Shown piece after piece: positions 17,791-26,928 of a stretch of 64,000 nt of DNA. The stretch lies in contig NZ_QBKH01000005.1 of assembly GCF_003054045.1 (NCBI RefSeq), positions 372,001 to 436,000 of the forward strand, in the 5' to 3' direction. The notes under the pieces were generated by a model. The model ran no database searches. It was not told the origin of the DNA and saw only the letters and a program-made list of their open reading frames with translations. Every line of letters starts with the position of its first letter. Position 1 is the first letter of the stretch. The translations under genes and the position numbers were made by a program. Source of the DNA: Sphingobacterium faecium. Its GTDB lineage: Bacteria; Bacteroidota; Bacteroidia; Sphingobacteriales; Sphingobacteriaceae.

Positions 17791-20130
17791 CTAGTTCAAC
17801 TGAATACCAACTCTCAATGCTTGCAAGCCCTTCACACCTTGCAGTTCTTCTAGTTCCAGCTCTTCCATATCATCCAACAAGGTACCGTTCTTTTGTAAAT
17901 ATTGAATATACCCAATATACTCTTTCTCTTCACGTTTTGTAAAATAGACGATGGCAATTTTACCCGGTTGGGTTAGGCGATCATTTGTACCTTTGATGGT
18001 TACCTTGTCAATTCTTTTCTTAATAATCTGATACCGAATATTGTATGCTCCTTCAACGTCGAATCGATGCTCATCAGTTCTAAAAGTGATATCAATAAGC
18101 GTAGCATTAACAAAAATTAGTTGGGTTGTAAATAATTGTTTTTCCATCTGATCCAACAAACTATGGGTAATCTTTGCGATCGCAGCCATAGATGTTAATT
18201 GCCAAAGGCGAATATTTTTGAGGTATATCTCATTAAACTTTTTATCGGGAGCAATTGACTGTCCAATATAAATATCATATTCAACACCATCAGATCTGAA
18301 CTTTTCAAAATAACAAGGATAAGAATTTTGTAGTTCCTTGTCAAACAATTCAAGATAACCACTGATTCCACTATTTATAATTTGAATTGATCTTTCTAAG
18401 ACATTACGATTTTTGAATACAATCCCGTGTACGGGATGAATGGCCCTTTCATATTCAGAAATAATTCCATGTGCTTGCTCTGAGTTTTCTTTGAAGTAGG
18501 TCAACACTTCAGTCACATGCTGATTGAAAAAGTCATTGAGTTGAATCTGAATAATATCCATTAACTCCTCATTGAGTTCTTGGTGCCATCTACGGCAATT
18601 GAAAATCATTTCATCTAGTATAACAATATTATTTAGGCTTTTTAGCTGAATCAAAACATTTTCCAGCAATTCAAGATGAACGATCATATCCTGAAATGCA
18701 GCTCTATTTCTTTCAACGGTTGAATTTCTGATATCTACGGCTCCATATAAAGGATAAACTTGTTCAAATTTGATATCACCAATAACAGGTTTAGGTTTAT
18801 CTTGTTCAATCCGTTGTAAATATTCCCAAGCCTCTTTATTAAATTTCCACTGCACCGCGGATTGTAAGGATGTAAATTTTTCTTTGATCACCTCGTTGAT
18901 CTGGGTCTGGAATTCGACAATTTCATCTTTCAACAACTGGGCTAGCAGGGTACTTGCTCTAAAAATACGAGCCAGTATTTGGTCTTCTAAAATTGCATCA
19001 GTTTTTGTAAAAACCTCAATAATTCCGACGATTTCTTTATTGTGAGCGATTGGAATTAGAGCATAACTTTGAATGCCAAGATCTTTCAACCTATCCCAAA
19101 AAAATGAAATTGTTTTATCAGCGATATCCTCTTTCCCATCGAACACTAAAATTTTAGGATTCTGAATAAATTGATCTAACAATTCTTGAATACGTTGCTG
19201 ACTTGTGTTATTTTCTTTTATTAAATCGAGCAATGCTGATGTTTTCCTTTCTTTGAAATCAAACACCACCTGATCATTTAAATTAAAAAAGGGCAATAAC
19301 GAAAAATCAATTTCCGAATTTCCTGAAAGTGTTTTTAAAGCAGTAATTACATGTTCATATGAATCTTTTTCATCAATGCCTTTAATAATGATGTTTTTGA
19401 TATTTTCTAAAGCCTGCTGTTCTGTAATATCTGTGACCGATAAAATTGAAAAACCTTCCATTCGAATCATTTCTAGTGGAATTAATGATTTTATGATTTC
19501 AAAATTTAAAGTTTTTGAAAACCCATCGATTACTTTAGATCGATCAAAAAATGGTAGTTCCCCGATGACCTGTACCTCGACAAAAGTATGATCAATATTG
19601 ATCCTATAATATTTTTCTAAGCCCGAAGTGTCATCTGTAAATGAATGAATGATCTCAAAGTGCTTGCTTGATTTTATTCCGTATAATCTTTCTAGGATAA
19701 ATGAATATAACATCTCCATTTTATCATTAAAAGCATCAGAACAATCTACTACATCAAGTTGATTTTCACACTTATACTGCTTCAGTAAAGTGTAAAATTT
19801 ATTCGTTCCATAACATATCGTTTTTCCTAATGGAAATCCTATAGCCCAGTAGTTATCTTCATAATCGGATAAAAGAGGATTGAGAGTCGCATGGATCAGT
19901 TGTAACTCCTGTTCGAATTTAAATATGTTATCATTATTCACAGGTCCATGCGCTGCAAGAGCGCTATCAAAATCATGCAATACATGTGTTAAAAAATCCC
20001 TCCTTATTAAAAGTTCATCGTTATATCTTCTTTTCAGATATTTTAGAAATGGTTCAAACGAGAGGTGAGTTTCAATAATAGGGAATTGATCTTCTTCGTC
20101 ACTAATAATGTTGAATAATGCTGATTGCAT
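17791..20130 (-). CDS. Large GAF-domain protein of unknown function
   Basis: 779-residue soluble protein without signal peptide or membrane segment. A GAF-like domain is recognisable at about residues 270-420 (ISFFWDRLKDLGIQSYALIPIAHNKEIVGIIEVF). The N-terminal 250 residues and the C-terminal 350 residues are predicted mostly alpha-helical with no catalytic motif that I recognise: no histidine kinase, GGDEF, HD or PP2C signature. Proteins of this architecture recur in Sphingobacteria and Cytophagia and are usually annotated only as GAF domain-containing. It stands alone between YceI and the metallophosphoesterase. A sensory or scaffold role is inference. Confidence 0.75.
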   Translation of the reverse strand: MQSALFNIISDEEDQFPIIETHLSFEPFLKYLKRRYNDELLIRRDFLTHVLHDFDSALAAHGPVNNDNIFKFEQELQLIHATLNPLLSDYEDNYWAIGFPLGKTICYGTNKFYTLLKQYKCENQLDVVDCSDAFNDKMEMLYSFILERLYGIKSSKHFEIIHSFTDDTSGLEKYYRINIDHTFVEVQVIGELPFFDRSKVIDGFSKTLNFEIIKSLIPLEMIRMEGFSILSVTDITEQQALENIKNIIIKGIDEKDSYEHVITALKTLSGNSEIDFSLLPFFNLNDQVVFDFKERKTSALLDLIKENNTSQQRIQELLDQFIQNPKILVFDGKEDIADKTISFFWDRLKDLGIQSYALIPIAHNKEIVGIIEVFTKTDAILEDQILARIFRASTLLAQLLKDEIVEFQTQINEVIKEKFTSLQSAVQWKFNKEAWEYLQRIEQDKPKPVIGDIKFEQVYPLYGAVDIRNSTVERNRAAFQDMIVHLELLENVLIQLKSLNNIVILDEMIFNCRRWHQELNEELMDIIQIQLNDFFNQHVTEVLTYFKENSEQAHGIISEYERAIHPVHGIVFKNRNVLERSIQIINSGISGYLELFDKELQNSYPCYFEKFRSDGVEYDIYIGQSIAPDKKFNEIYLKNIRLWQLTSMAAIAKITHSLLDQMEKQLFTTQLIFVNATLIDITFRTDEHRFDVEGAYNIRYQIIKKRIDKVTIKGTNDRLTQPGKIAIVYFTKREEKEYIGYIQYLQKNGTLLDDMEELELEELQGVKGLQALRVGIQLN

Positions 20131-20276
20131 ATTTTATAAATTAAAATCAAGATTCCAGTACAAGACTCCAACAAAAAAGAATATTTACTATTCTTAAAGG
20201 ATTAGCTTAATGGATAATAACCAACAACAAAAACTGAGTTATCATGTATTTTGGATGCTTGAATTCTTTGTAATAT

Positions 20277-21380
20277 TTAATAGTTACTATTTTTAAATGG
20301 AATATTATAGGTAAAATCCTTCTTTATGCCTTTATTCTCATAAGTATAATAAGTTATTTGTGTACTTCTATCGAGCATCATATCGACAGTCACAAAACCT
20401 TGCATTGAATTCTTATAGAGCAAATGATTATTTCCTTTTATAGATGAGCTTTTTGAACCTGAACCACTAACAATTTGATACTGACCATCCGCTTTAATGA
20501 ATTGGAGACCATGATCATGTCCGGAAATATACAAGTAGTTAGGAAATCCATTAAATACTTCCTTGACACTTTGCTTCAAGTGCTTGTATGCGGCATGATT
20601 CATGTCTTCTGGATTTGAAAATGCGGTAGATCGCAATAAAGGATACAGCGACCCTATAACAGGTAGAGGTAAGTAGTAATTTTTATTCAAAATCGTAAGT
20701 GGAAAGATATGATCTTTCCATGAATAATAACCAGCATGTACACCGTAGGAATAAAAAGGATGATGCGAAGTTACTAATATGGTTTTATTTTTATTTTTAT
20801 CGCGTATTTTACGCAATCTCTCCAATATTTCTGCCTCAGAATTACAGTCACACCCCATACTTCCATCATTCTTTTTATAAGGAAATAACCACCACTCACT
20901 GTCATATGCAATCATAACCATATGCTCTGAAATTGGTATTTCTACCGGATCAGGGCAACCATTTGATGGAATTAAACGTAAAAGAGAATCCTTTTGTGAT
21001 GCTAAAAATTGTCCTTGAGCTCTAATCTTTGCAAGCCCATCTTTTCCAGATCGATCCCAATCATGATTGCCCGGAATAAAATATACTGGCGCACCTGCTT
21101 TTCGCATAGGTTCATACTGAGAACGTAGAATGGCTGCAGTCTCTAGCTCTTCTTTACTACCCGGAAGTCCCATTCCTTTTGGATAAATATTGTCACCGAG
21201 GTACATTACTGTGCTCCTTCCTTTAATAATTAGCGCTGCAGCATGAGGTATTATGGTTTCTTGTTTAAAATTCATTTCACCTGCATCACCGATAAAGATG
21301 ACCCTATTTACGACACTGTCTTGTCCAAAAGCTTGGATCGTGAGACATGATAAAAAAAGAACAAACCAATTTTTCAACAT
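20277..21380 (-). CDS. Secreted calcineurin-like metallophosphoesterase
   Basis: 367 residues with a signal peptide (1-19, SCLTIQAFGQ). All dinuclear-metal motifs of the calcineurin fold are visible: GDAGEM, GDNIYPKG, GNHDWDRSG, TSHHPFYSYG and SGHDHGLQ. The C-terminal VDMMLDRSTQITYYTYENKGI resembles the accessory beta region of Bacteroidota acid-phosphatase-like enzymes. Probably periplasmic. It starts 4 bp after the SdiA-regulated-like lipoprotein gene, so the two form an operon. Substrate unknown. Confidence 0.92.
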   Translation of the reverse strand: MLKNWFVLFLSCLTIQAFGQDSVVNRVIFIGDAGEMNFKQETIIPHAAALIIKGRSTVMYLGDNIYPKGMGLPGSKEELETAAILRSQYEPMRKAGAPVYFIPGNHDWDRSGKDGLAKIRAQGQFLASQKDSLLRLIPSNGCPDPVEIPISEHMVMIAYDSEWWLFPYKKNDGSMGCDCNSEAEILERLRKIRDKNKNKTILVTSHHPFYSYGVHAGYYSWKDHIFPLTILNKNYYLPLPVIGSLYPLLRSTAFSNPEDMNHAAYKHLKQSVKEVFNGFPNYLYISGHDHGLQFIKADGQYQIVSGSGSKSSSIKGNNHLLYKNSMQGFVTVDMMLDRSTQITYYTYENKGIKKDFTYNIPFKNSNY

Positions 21381-21384
21381 GTGA

Positions 21385-22248
21385 TCAATTTAATTTAAAT
21401 TTCAATAATGTTGCTTTTCCATTTTTATCTCCAGCCTCATTACCAATAAATAGATTGCCCGCATGATCAAAAGCAATTGCTTCTGGTTGATTGAAGATAG
21501 CTGGATTTAAGGGATAGGCACCAATTACCTCCCATTTATCATCAGTCACGACCAGCATTTTATTAATAGAAGAAAGGATATACCATTGATTCGTTTTTTT
21601 ATTTCTGGTCATCGCAGAAGGACGAAACTTCTTCCCATTTAAACTACTAAAATGATCAATTTGCTGCTCATTAATTTGAAATTCGCTTTTTAGTGAAATA
21701 TCACCATCTTTAGAAATCGCCAAAATATAACCTGTAAGACTTTTTGATTTATTATCAACCGCACATTTCTTACATAAAACATAGAGTAAACTATCCATTG
21801 GCGATGCTGCTAAAGACTCATATTCTGCTTTGGGAATAATGTGTTTCCCGACCTTGACACTTTCTGCGTTTTGCTGAAGCAGATCGGTATAGGGGAATGT
21901 ATAAATAGATCCATTGCTTTCTAGTACCATAATAAAACCATTGCTGATCGCGATATCTTCATAATCTCCTTTCTTCGCAAATTTAATTTCCTGATGTTTT
22001 TTCTCCCCTGGCGCAAAAAAATACACGATTCCATTTTCATCTTCATTTGCAAAGATATGGTTAGAACTTTCCTCTGGAAACGCTATTCCAGATAATTCAT
22101 GAAGCGCATCTGGAACAAACAGCTTCTCTCCATTATTTAAATCAAAACCCTTTGGACTTGGGTAAACAATATGATGCTGAGCACATGCTGAAAAGAAAAA
22201 CAAGCACACGAAAGGCAGTAAGATCAACAGGTATTTTCTATTATTCAT
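21385..22248 (-). CDS. SdiA-regulated-domain-like lipoprotein
   Basis: 287-residue predicted lipoprotein (FFFSAC, cysteine 22). The body resembles the SdiA-regulated beta-propeller family (PF06977): ALHELSGIAFPEESSNHIFA, KKGDYEDIAISNGFIMVLESNG, KAEYESLAASPMDSLLYVLCK, FRPSAMTRNKKTNQWYILSS and NQPEAIAFDHAGNLFIGNEAG. These patterns are typical of six-bladed propellers, some of which are esterase or phytase-like. Upstream member of an operon with the metallophosphoesterase, suggesting joint action on an extracytoplasmic phosphoester. Activity not determinable here. Confidence 0.82.
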   Translation of the reverse strand: MNNRKYLLILLPFVCLFFFSACAQHHIVYPSPKGFDLNNGEKLFVPDALHELSGIAFPEESSNHIFANEDENGIVYFFAPGEKKHQEIKFAKKGDYEDIAISNGFIMVLESNGSIYTFPYTDLLQQNAESVKVGKHIIPKAEYESLAASPMDSLLYVLCKKCAVDNKSKSLTGYILAISKDGDISLKSEFQINEQQIDHFSSLNGKKFRPSAMTRNKKTNQWYILSSINKMLVVTDDKWEVIGAYPLNPAIFNQPEAIAFDHAGNLFIGNEAGDKNGKATLLKFKLN

Positions 22249-22418
22249 TTTCAGTAATTCAAAATGTCTTCATTAGTATGTAAAAGTCATTAAAGTTTTG
22301 ATATGTTCATGACTCAATCCTACAATTTTTAAATTTTTATCATTTCTACGAGTTTATAACTGTTTTTGAAATGTAAGCTTTTCAATTTATTTGTTGACAT
22401 ACCTGCAACCTATAAAAT

Positions 22419-23657
22419 CTAAGCATTGAGAATAACGACAACAAGAAATGCAAATACAGATACAATTAAACCGTACATAAATATATTATAAGCTAGTCGC
22501 AGTAATTTAAATTTACGACCTAGTACTACTCCTTGTGAGTATACATCTTTTATCAAGGTATTATACAGGTATTCGCGTTCTTCCATAATCAGTTTCATCC
22601 CACTGCTATAGCTTTCTAAATTCATTTTATAGAAATTACCAAAAAACAGTAAGTTAACTTTTTTATTCTTCAGGTCTTCATCTGTATATTTGCCATTTGG
22701 AACAGATGGCCGTGTTGCCAAAATAGCGATCACCATAGTCGCCAAACTGGTAAATAACAATATTGCTGTGGGAAATATCAAATGGGCATTACTATCTAAC
22801 TTACGCAGTAGTAAGGCAATGACAACCGATAGTATAATGGAGTTTACAGTGATTAAGATATTCGATTTATTATCTGCCATATCACTTAAACGCTGATTAT
22901 TGGTAGAAGTTATTCGGAACATCGTCTCAATACCGCGTTCAGGTCTATTCCCTTTCTGTTCTGGTTGATGCTCCTTTTTATGGTTTTTTTTATGGTCTTT
23001 TTTTTCCAACTCGGTTGTATCAGATTCTTTTTTTTGTTTTAAAGTTGCCATATTTTGCTTTTTCTTGTGATCCAGAAATTTACGACCATAGTCCGTATGA
23101 TAATGATGGCTTTCCATTAACTGGAGAGTACCTTTTCTCCAGTCCTCTTTATTGACCTGATAACCGCAGGCTTTTACCTCTTGTCGCATTAGTTTGTTGC
23201 GAGCATCAAATCGATCACTGCCTAAATGAAACAAGTCGGCATCACAGACAATTTCTTCTAATAAATTTTGAGGAGATTGAGGTAATTTTGTTGCTAATAT
23301 ACATCCGCGAATGGCACTGATCATAGGAATGTCTACATTTTTTTCCCTGAAAAACTTTTCAGCTATATCTGCACTTCTCTCTTCATGACTTTCTTTACCA
23401 TTCACGCAATAACCAAGGTCGTGAAAATAGGCAGATAGTGTAACAATTGCGGTATCATGTTCATCTAAATTATAATAAGATGCCATTGTTCGCGCCGCTT
23501 CCACCACTTCTTCTGTATGCTCACTATTATGGAAGCTTAATTTTGAAAGATCATGATCACCCATATACTTTCCTACATATGCTGCAGTTTCCTTTATCAA
23601 TTGAGAATAATCCATGAGATATGAGTTACTTTTATAAGTGATCAATTTGTTTTTCAT
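22419..23657 (-). CDS. HD phosphohydrolase fused to a Pycsar-effector-type (PycTM) membrane domain
   Basis: Two-part protein of 412 residues. The N-terminal HD domain (about 20-190) has the metal residues His47 (FHNSEHTEEVV), His79-Asp80 (AYFHDLGYC) and Asp141 (VCDADLFHLG). A very charged linker (about 200-240) follows. The C-terminal domain (about 245-412) matches the Pycsar effector membrane domain (formerly DUF5706): RITSTNNQRLSDMADNKSNI, transmembrane helices near 267-285, 295-314 and 391-411, and the SSGMKLIMEEREYLYNTLIKD segment. In known Pycsar defence, a separate cyclase makes cCMP or cUMP that activates a TM effector; no cyclase is visible here. Met15 is an alternative start (ATG ending at 23615). 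An HD domain on the effector suggests hydrolysis or sensing of a nucleotide signal (inference). Confidence 0.87.
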   Translation of the reverse strand: MKNKLITYKSNSYLMDYSQLIKETAAYVGKYMGDHDLSKLSFHNSEHTEEVVEAARTMASYYNLDEHDTAIVTLSAYFHDLGYCVNGKESHEERSADIAEKFFREKNVDIPMISAIRGCILATKLPQSPQNLLEEIVCDADLFHLGSDRFDARNKLMRQEVKACGYQVNKEDWRKGTLQLMESHHYHTDYGRKFLDHKKKQNMATLKQKKESDTTELEKKDHKKNHKKEHQPEQKGNRPERGIETMFRITSTNNQRLSDMADNKSNILITVNSIILSVVIALLLRKLDSNAHLIFPTAILLFTSLATMVIAILATRPSVPNGKYTDEDLKNKKVNLLFFGNFYKMNLESYSSGMKLIMEEREYLYNTLIKDVYSQGVVLGRKFKLLRLAYNIFMYGLIVSVFAFLVVVILNA

Positions 23658-23883
23658 TCATGCTTTTATAGTTTAAAGATAAGGATAAATAATACAATAA
23701 TTCTTACGTCTTTAACCGCTCGAAGGTATCGATTATTGATGAAAAAACCTTTAAAAACAGATAGCTCGACTCCTATTACATCCCCCCACTTCATATCACA
23801 TGTAAAACACGTATATAAATTGGTTACTGTCATAACTGATGACTCAACTTAATGTCAGTGCCATTGATTACGACTGCTCAAAT

Positions 23884-24258
23884 TCAACTTAGTAGAACCA
23901 ATATAATACCCACTAAAGCTGGAACTGCTTGCTTATAAAAGATGCTTTTTCCTGCTGTCGCACTACCGTATACTCCGGCAATGAAAACACAACCTAGAAA
24001 AAACAGCGCTACTTGACTCTGCCAAATGACATCACTTATATATAGAGACCAAATAAGTCCCGCCGATAAAAATCCATTGTAGAGCCCCTGATTGGCCGCT
24101 AATGTCTTTGTTTCTTTAAATAGGTGCGCGGGTAAAGATTTAAATGTTTCCTTACCTTTAGTTTCCCAGGCGAACATTTCTAACCATAATATATATATAT
24201 GTTCTAATGCTACTAAAGCAATTATTATTTTTGCAGTAATTCCAATTAGTCCTTCCAT
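23884..24258 (-). CDS. DUF1304 membrane protein
   Basis: 124-residue inner-membrane protein with four predicted helices. It matches DUF1304 through KIIIALVALEHIYILWLEMF, ANQGLYNGFLSAGLIW and FLGCVFIAGVYGSAT. No biochemical function is established for the family, though members often sit beside stress or MarR-type regulators. A perfect 28-bp palindrome lies 54 bp upstream of the start codon and may be its operator. Confidence 0.9.
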   Translation of the reverse strand: MEGLIGITAKIIIALVALEHIYILWLEMFAWETKGKETFKSLPAHLFKETKTLAANQGLYNGFLSAGLIWSLYISDVIWQSQVALFFLGCVFIAGVYGSATAGKSIFYKQAVPALVGIILVLLS

Positions 24259-24311
24259 AAGTTAAATTGCTAAGTTTAAGATGTCATGATATACCACTGA
24301 TATATGACAAG

Positions 24312-24339
24312 TTTTATATTTATCATGATAAATATAAAA
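24312..24339. promoter_or_regulatory. Perfect 28-bp palindrome upstream of DUF1304
   Basis: Two 14-nt half-sites (24312-24325 TTTTATATTTATCA and its exact complement to 24339) with no spacer, in the 370-bp divergent gap between DUF1304 and the GNAT gene. The symmetry suits a dimeric repressor such as MarR, PadR or TetR. No regulator gene is adjacent. Confidence 0.55.
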
Positions 24340-24628
24340 AAAATCAAGGATATTTATATTTAAAACTCTCAAACTAGATCTGTTTCTTTTTTTTATTGGT
24401 TAGGATTTTGCGATGGACGTCTGCGTATTAAATCAAGACCGGAAAGACAAAAAGACTTCTTTTGCATCATAGACACAAGATCTAATTTTACGTGTTCGTT
24501 AACTTTATATGCATTAACATATAACGAATATAGTCTGTCCATAAAAAATTTAAATATATTTGTCGGAAATGATCAAAGGACTATCCTATTAATAAGGAAA
24601 AATGATTTAATACTATATTACGCAAACG
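24340..24628 (+). promoter_or_regulatory. Upstream region of the GNAT gene
   Basis: Non-coding. The sequence TATATTTG at 24555-24562 fits the Bacteroidota -7 consensus TAnnTTTG and would give a leader of about 60 nt. No clear -33 element and no small gene are seen in the rest of the gap. Confidence 0.45.
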
Positions 24629-25135
24629 ATGGAAATAAGAAACAGCACAGCTAACGATATAACGGATATATTCAACATATACGAACAGGCCTCTGCTTAT
24701 AAGTTACAGGTAGGCAATAAAGGCTGGAAAGGATTTGAAGTAGCTCAGGTACAGAAAGAGATCGATGAAGATAGACATTTTGTTATCTTAGAAGAAAATG
24801 TTTTAGCTTGTACATTCGTTCTGACATTTAAAGATGACATCATATGGAAAGAATCTGCGAATGACTCATCAATCTATATTCATCGAATAGCGACCAATCC
24901 ACTTTTTAGAGGAAATTCATATGTAAAAAAGATTGTCTCATGGGCTAAAGAATATGCACGGAATAGTGATAAAAAATATATTAGACTCGATACGCATAGT
25001 GGTAATGATAAAATAAATAACTATTACATGAGTTGCGGTTTTACTTATAAAGGAATCAGTCAAATAAATTGGACACCAGCTCTACCCGAGCACTATAAAG
25101 AGGGATCATTCAGTCTTTTTGAAATTATTTTATAA
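24629..25135 (+). CDS. GNAT-family N-acetyltransferase
   Basis: 168-residue acyl-CoA-dependent acetyltransferase. The GNAT core is visible as ACTFVLTFKDDIIW (strand 4 region), IYIHRIATNPLFRGNSYVKKIVSWAKEYA (motif A with the pyrophosphate-binding loop) and YIRLDTHSGNDKINNYYMSCGFTYKG (motif B). Full length. Acceptor substrate unknown. It stands alone with 320 bp of non-coding DNA after it. Confidence 0.92.
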   Translation: MEIRNSTANDITDIFNIYEQASAYKLQVGNKGWKGFEVAQVQKEIDEDRHFVILEENVLACTFVLTFKDDIIWKESANDSSIYIHRIATNPLFRGNSYVKKIVSWAKEYARNSDKKYIRLDTHSGNDKINNYYMSCGFTYKGISQINWTPALPEHYKEGSFSLFEIIL

Positions 25136-25455
25136 TAATACTATCCTCTCCACTATACTTCTCTTCTACATATTCATTATTTAGGGCACTACCACCAGTT
25201 TATTTTCTTAAATTATGAAATTGAATAGATACCTCATTTAAATATTATTCACTCAACATGATCTGTACTCACACATTTCATTGGGTTAAAATCGAAATCA
25301 TACGACAAGGTCTCCCTTCGTCATGTCCATTTATAATCATATCATAATTTCTAAATCGCATAAGCAGTGGATGTATTTCTAATAGAAAAACAAACATTTT
25401 AGGTCTTTTGATTGTTTAATTAATGAAATTCAATATTTAAATAAAAGATTCTATT
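25136..25455. other. Intergenic gap without recognised features
   Basis: AT-rich; I see no ORF with a plausible start, no strong hairpin and no consensus -7 box. It presumably holds the promoter of the 76-residue protein gene. Confidence 0.5.
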
Positions 25456-25686
25456 ATGAAAAACTCGAAGTTAAAAGACGAATTTGAACAAGTTAACGAA
25501 AGTAGCGGTACTTCACCCCATCGTTATGGTAAGGACGCTTTTAAGAAGGATAAAAAGACAAAAAAAAACAACAATATATTCTGGATTGGTGGTGCACTAG
25601 TGGCATTGTTAGTTTGGAAATATTGTCAAAATGATCCTGCTAAAAAGAATGTATTGGGATTTATAGGATGTAAAAAAAATGTATGA
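25456..25686 (+). CDS. Small single-pass membrane protein, unknown
   Basis: 76 residues: a lysine-rich hydrophilic N-terminus (1-39, including KKDKKTKKNNN), one transmembrane helix (about 40-56, IFWIGGALVALLVWKY) and a short tail with two cysteines. No recognised family. It is the first of three same-strand genes (small membrane protein, flavin-type stress protein, LEA-like lipoprotein) that look like envelope/stress functions, though a 156-bp gap separates it from the next. Confidence 0.6.
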   Translation: MKNSKLKDEFEQVNESSGTSPHRYGKDAFKKDKKTKKNNNIFWIGGALVALLVWKYCQNDPAKKNVLGFIGCKKNV

Positions 25687-25842
25687 ATCAATGATGTTGT
25701 CCATACATAATTCACTTTTCCAATAAGCGTTTTAAAATTTTTAAGTACGTCAAAAAGCATAATAGAGCAGCTGGCTATATAGCTGTTAAAATTCAAAACG
25801 CACAATTTTTAAATTATCAAATTTTAATATAATTATATACAT

Positions 25843-26349
25843 ATGAGTCAAGAAAATATAAATCAAAGGGAGGAAGCGATAAAAAAGATTAAAGAACTTG
25901 CAGAAGGTATTAATTTTTGCTTTTTCTGTACTGATCTTAATCACCCCCCTTTCGAGTCCACTCCCATGAGTGTACAGGAAGTAGATGATCAAGGTAATAT
26001 CTGGTTTCTTGCATCTAAAGATAGTGATAAGTACAGAAACATTAAACTGAACAAACAGGTTCATCTGTATTTTTCCGATCCGTCATCTATGAAATATCTG
26101 TCTCTTTTTGGAAACGCTGACATAGTGGATGATCAAAGTAGAATAGATAAATACTGGAATAAATTTGTTGAAGGATGGTTTGAAAAAGGTCGCACAGATC
26201 CCAATATTATTTTATTCAAAATTAAGCCTGAACATGCTCATTATTGGGATACGAAACATCACAAGTTGATATCATATGCCATTACCTTAATTAAGTCTGT
26301 AGGTGGAGATTTGGAAGATCAAGGCAGAGAAGGTCAAATTCATATTTAA
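25843..26349 (+). CDS. Pyridoxamine-5'-phosphate-oxidase-fold general stress protein
   Basis: 168 residues of the split-barrel flavin family, closest to the 'general stress protein 26' group: NFCFFCTDLNHPPFESTPMSV, GNIWFLASKDSDKYRNIKLN, VHLYFSDPSSMKYLSLFGNA and a C-terminal PEHAHYWDTKHHKLIS. These proteins bind FMN/FAD; physiological substrates are mostly unknown, and true PdxH-specific residues are not apparent. The LEA-like lipoprotein gene follows after 30 bp, so the two are likely co-transcribed. Confidence 0.9.
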   Translation: MSQENINQREEAIKKIKELAEGINFCFFCTDLNHPPFESTPMSVQEVDDQGNIWFLASKDSDKYRNIKLNKQVHLYFSDPSSMKYLSLFGNADIVDDQSRIDKYWNKFVEGWFEKGRTDPNIILFKIKPEHAHYWDTKHHKLISYAITLIKSVGGDLEDQGREGQIHI

Positions 26350-26379
26350 TTAGAGAAAAATTTATTAAAATCACATATT

Positions 26380-26847
26380 ATGAAAAAAGTAACATTTTTA
26401 TCAATGATGTTGTCAGGGGCATTGCTTTACTCATGTAATAACAATACTCCACAAGAGAAGGCAGAGAATGCTATGGAAAAAACAGAAGAAAAAGCACAAG
26501 ATGCGGCATCTGATGCTGAAAAAGCTTCTGATAAAGCTGCTCATATTGATTTAGAAAAAACTATTTATTCGAATATGGCAGCTGCAAATGCAGCTGTTGC
26601 TAAGATAGCTATGCCTGCTTTGTCAAATAGTAAAGCGAAAGAACTTTGTTCTGACCTAGGCAAATCGATTGTAGACCGTATTAATGCTAAAACTAATGAT
26701 AATATCATTGAGGCAGAGAAAGATATATTAGAAGATAGAACTGATGTTGAAAAAGCATTTTTGGAAAAGAAAATTTCAGCTCAGGACAAGGATCATATTC
26801 TGAAATATGCTGATGATTGTTTAGCAGCAGCAAGAGGAACATTATAA
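26380..26847 (+). CDS. LEA-like alanine/lysine-rich lipoprotein
   Basis: 155-residue predicted lipoprotein (LLYSC, cysteine 19). Residues about 26-55 are an amphipathic Ala/Lys/Glu/Asp repeat (KAENAMEKTEEKAQDAASDA) reminiscent of the 11-residue repeats of group-3 LEA proteins. The C-terminal half (56-155) is a predicted helical bundle with two cysteines (ELCSDLGKS, YADDCLAAA). No enzymatic motif. A protective role at the membrane during desiccation or osmotic stress is inference from composition and from the stress-type neighbours. Confidence 0.65.
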   Translation: MKKVTFLSMMLSGALLYSCNNNTPQEKAENAMEKTEEKAQDAASDAEKASDKAAHIDLEKTIYSNMAAANAAVAKIAMPALSNSKAKELCSDLGKSIVDRINAKTNDNIIEAEKDILEDRTDVEKAFLEKKISAQDKDHILKYADDCLAAARGTL

Positions 26848-26866
26848 TCAAAAAATCATTATTGCG

Positions 26867-26917
26867 CTTTATCTAAAAAGGCTAGTATCCCAATGATACT
26901 AGCCTTTTTAGATAAAG
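26867..26917. terminator. Bidirectional terminator, perfect 23-bp stem
   Basis: Arms 26867-26889 and 26895-26917 are exact reverse complements with a 5-nt loop. T-rich segments in each distal arm serve both the lipoprotein gene (+) and the convergent SDR gene (-). Confidence 0.95.
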
Positions 26918-26928
26918 CATTTTTATCA

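Noticed and set aside
22419-23657. Complete Pycsar defence operon.
   Set aside because: No pyrimidine cyclase gene is adjacent on either side; only the effector-type domain is seen.
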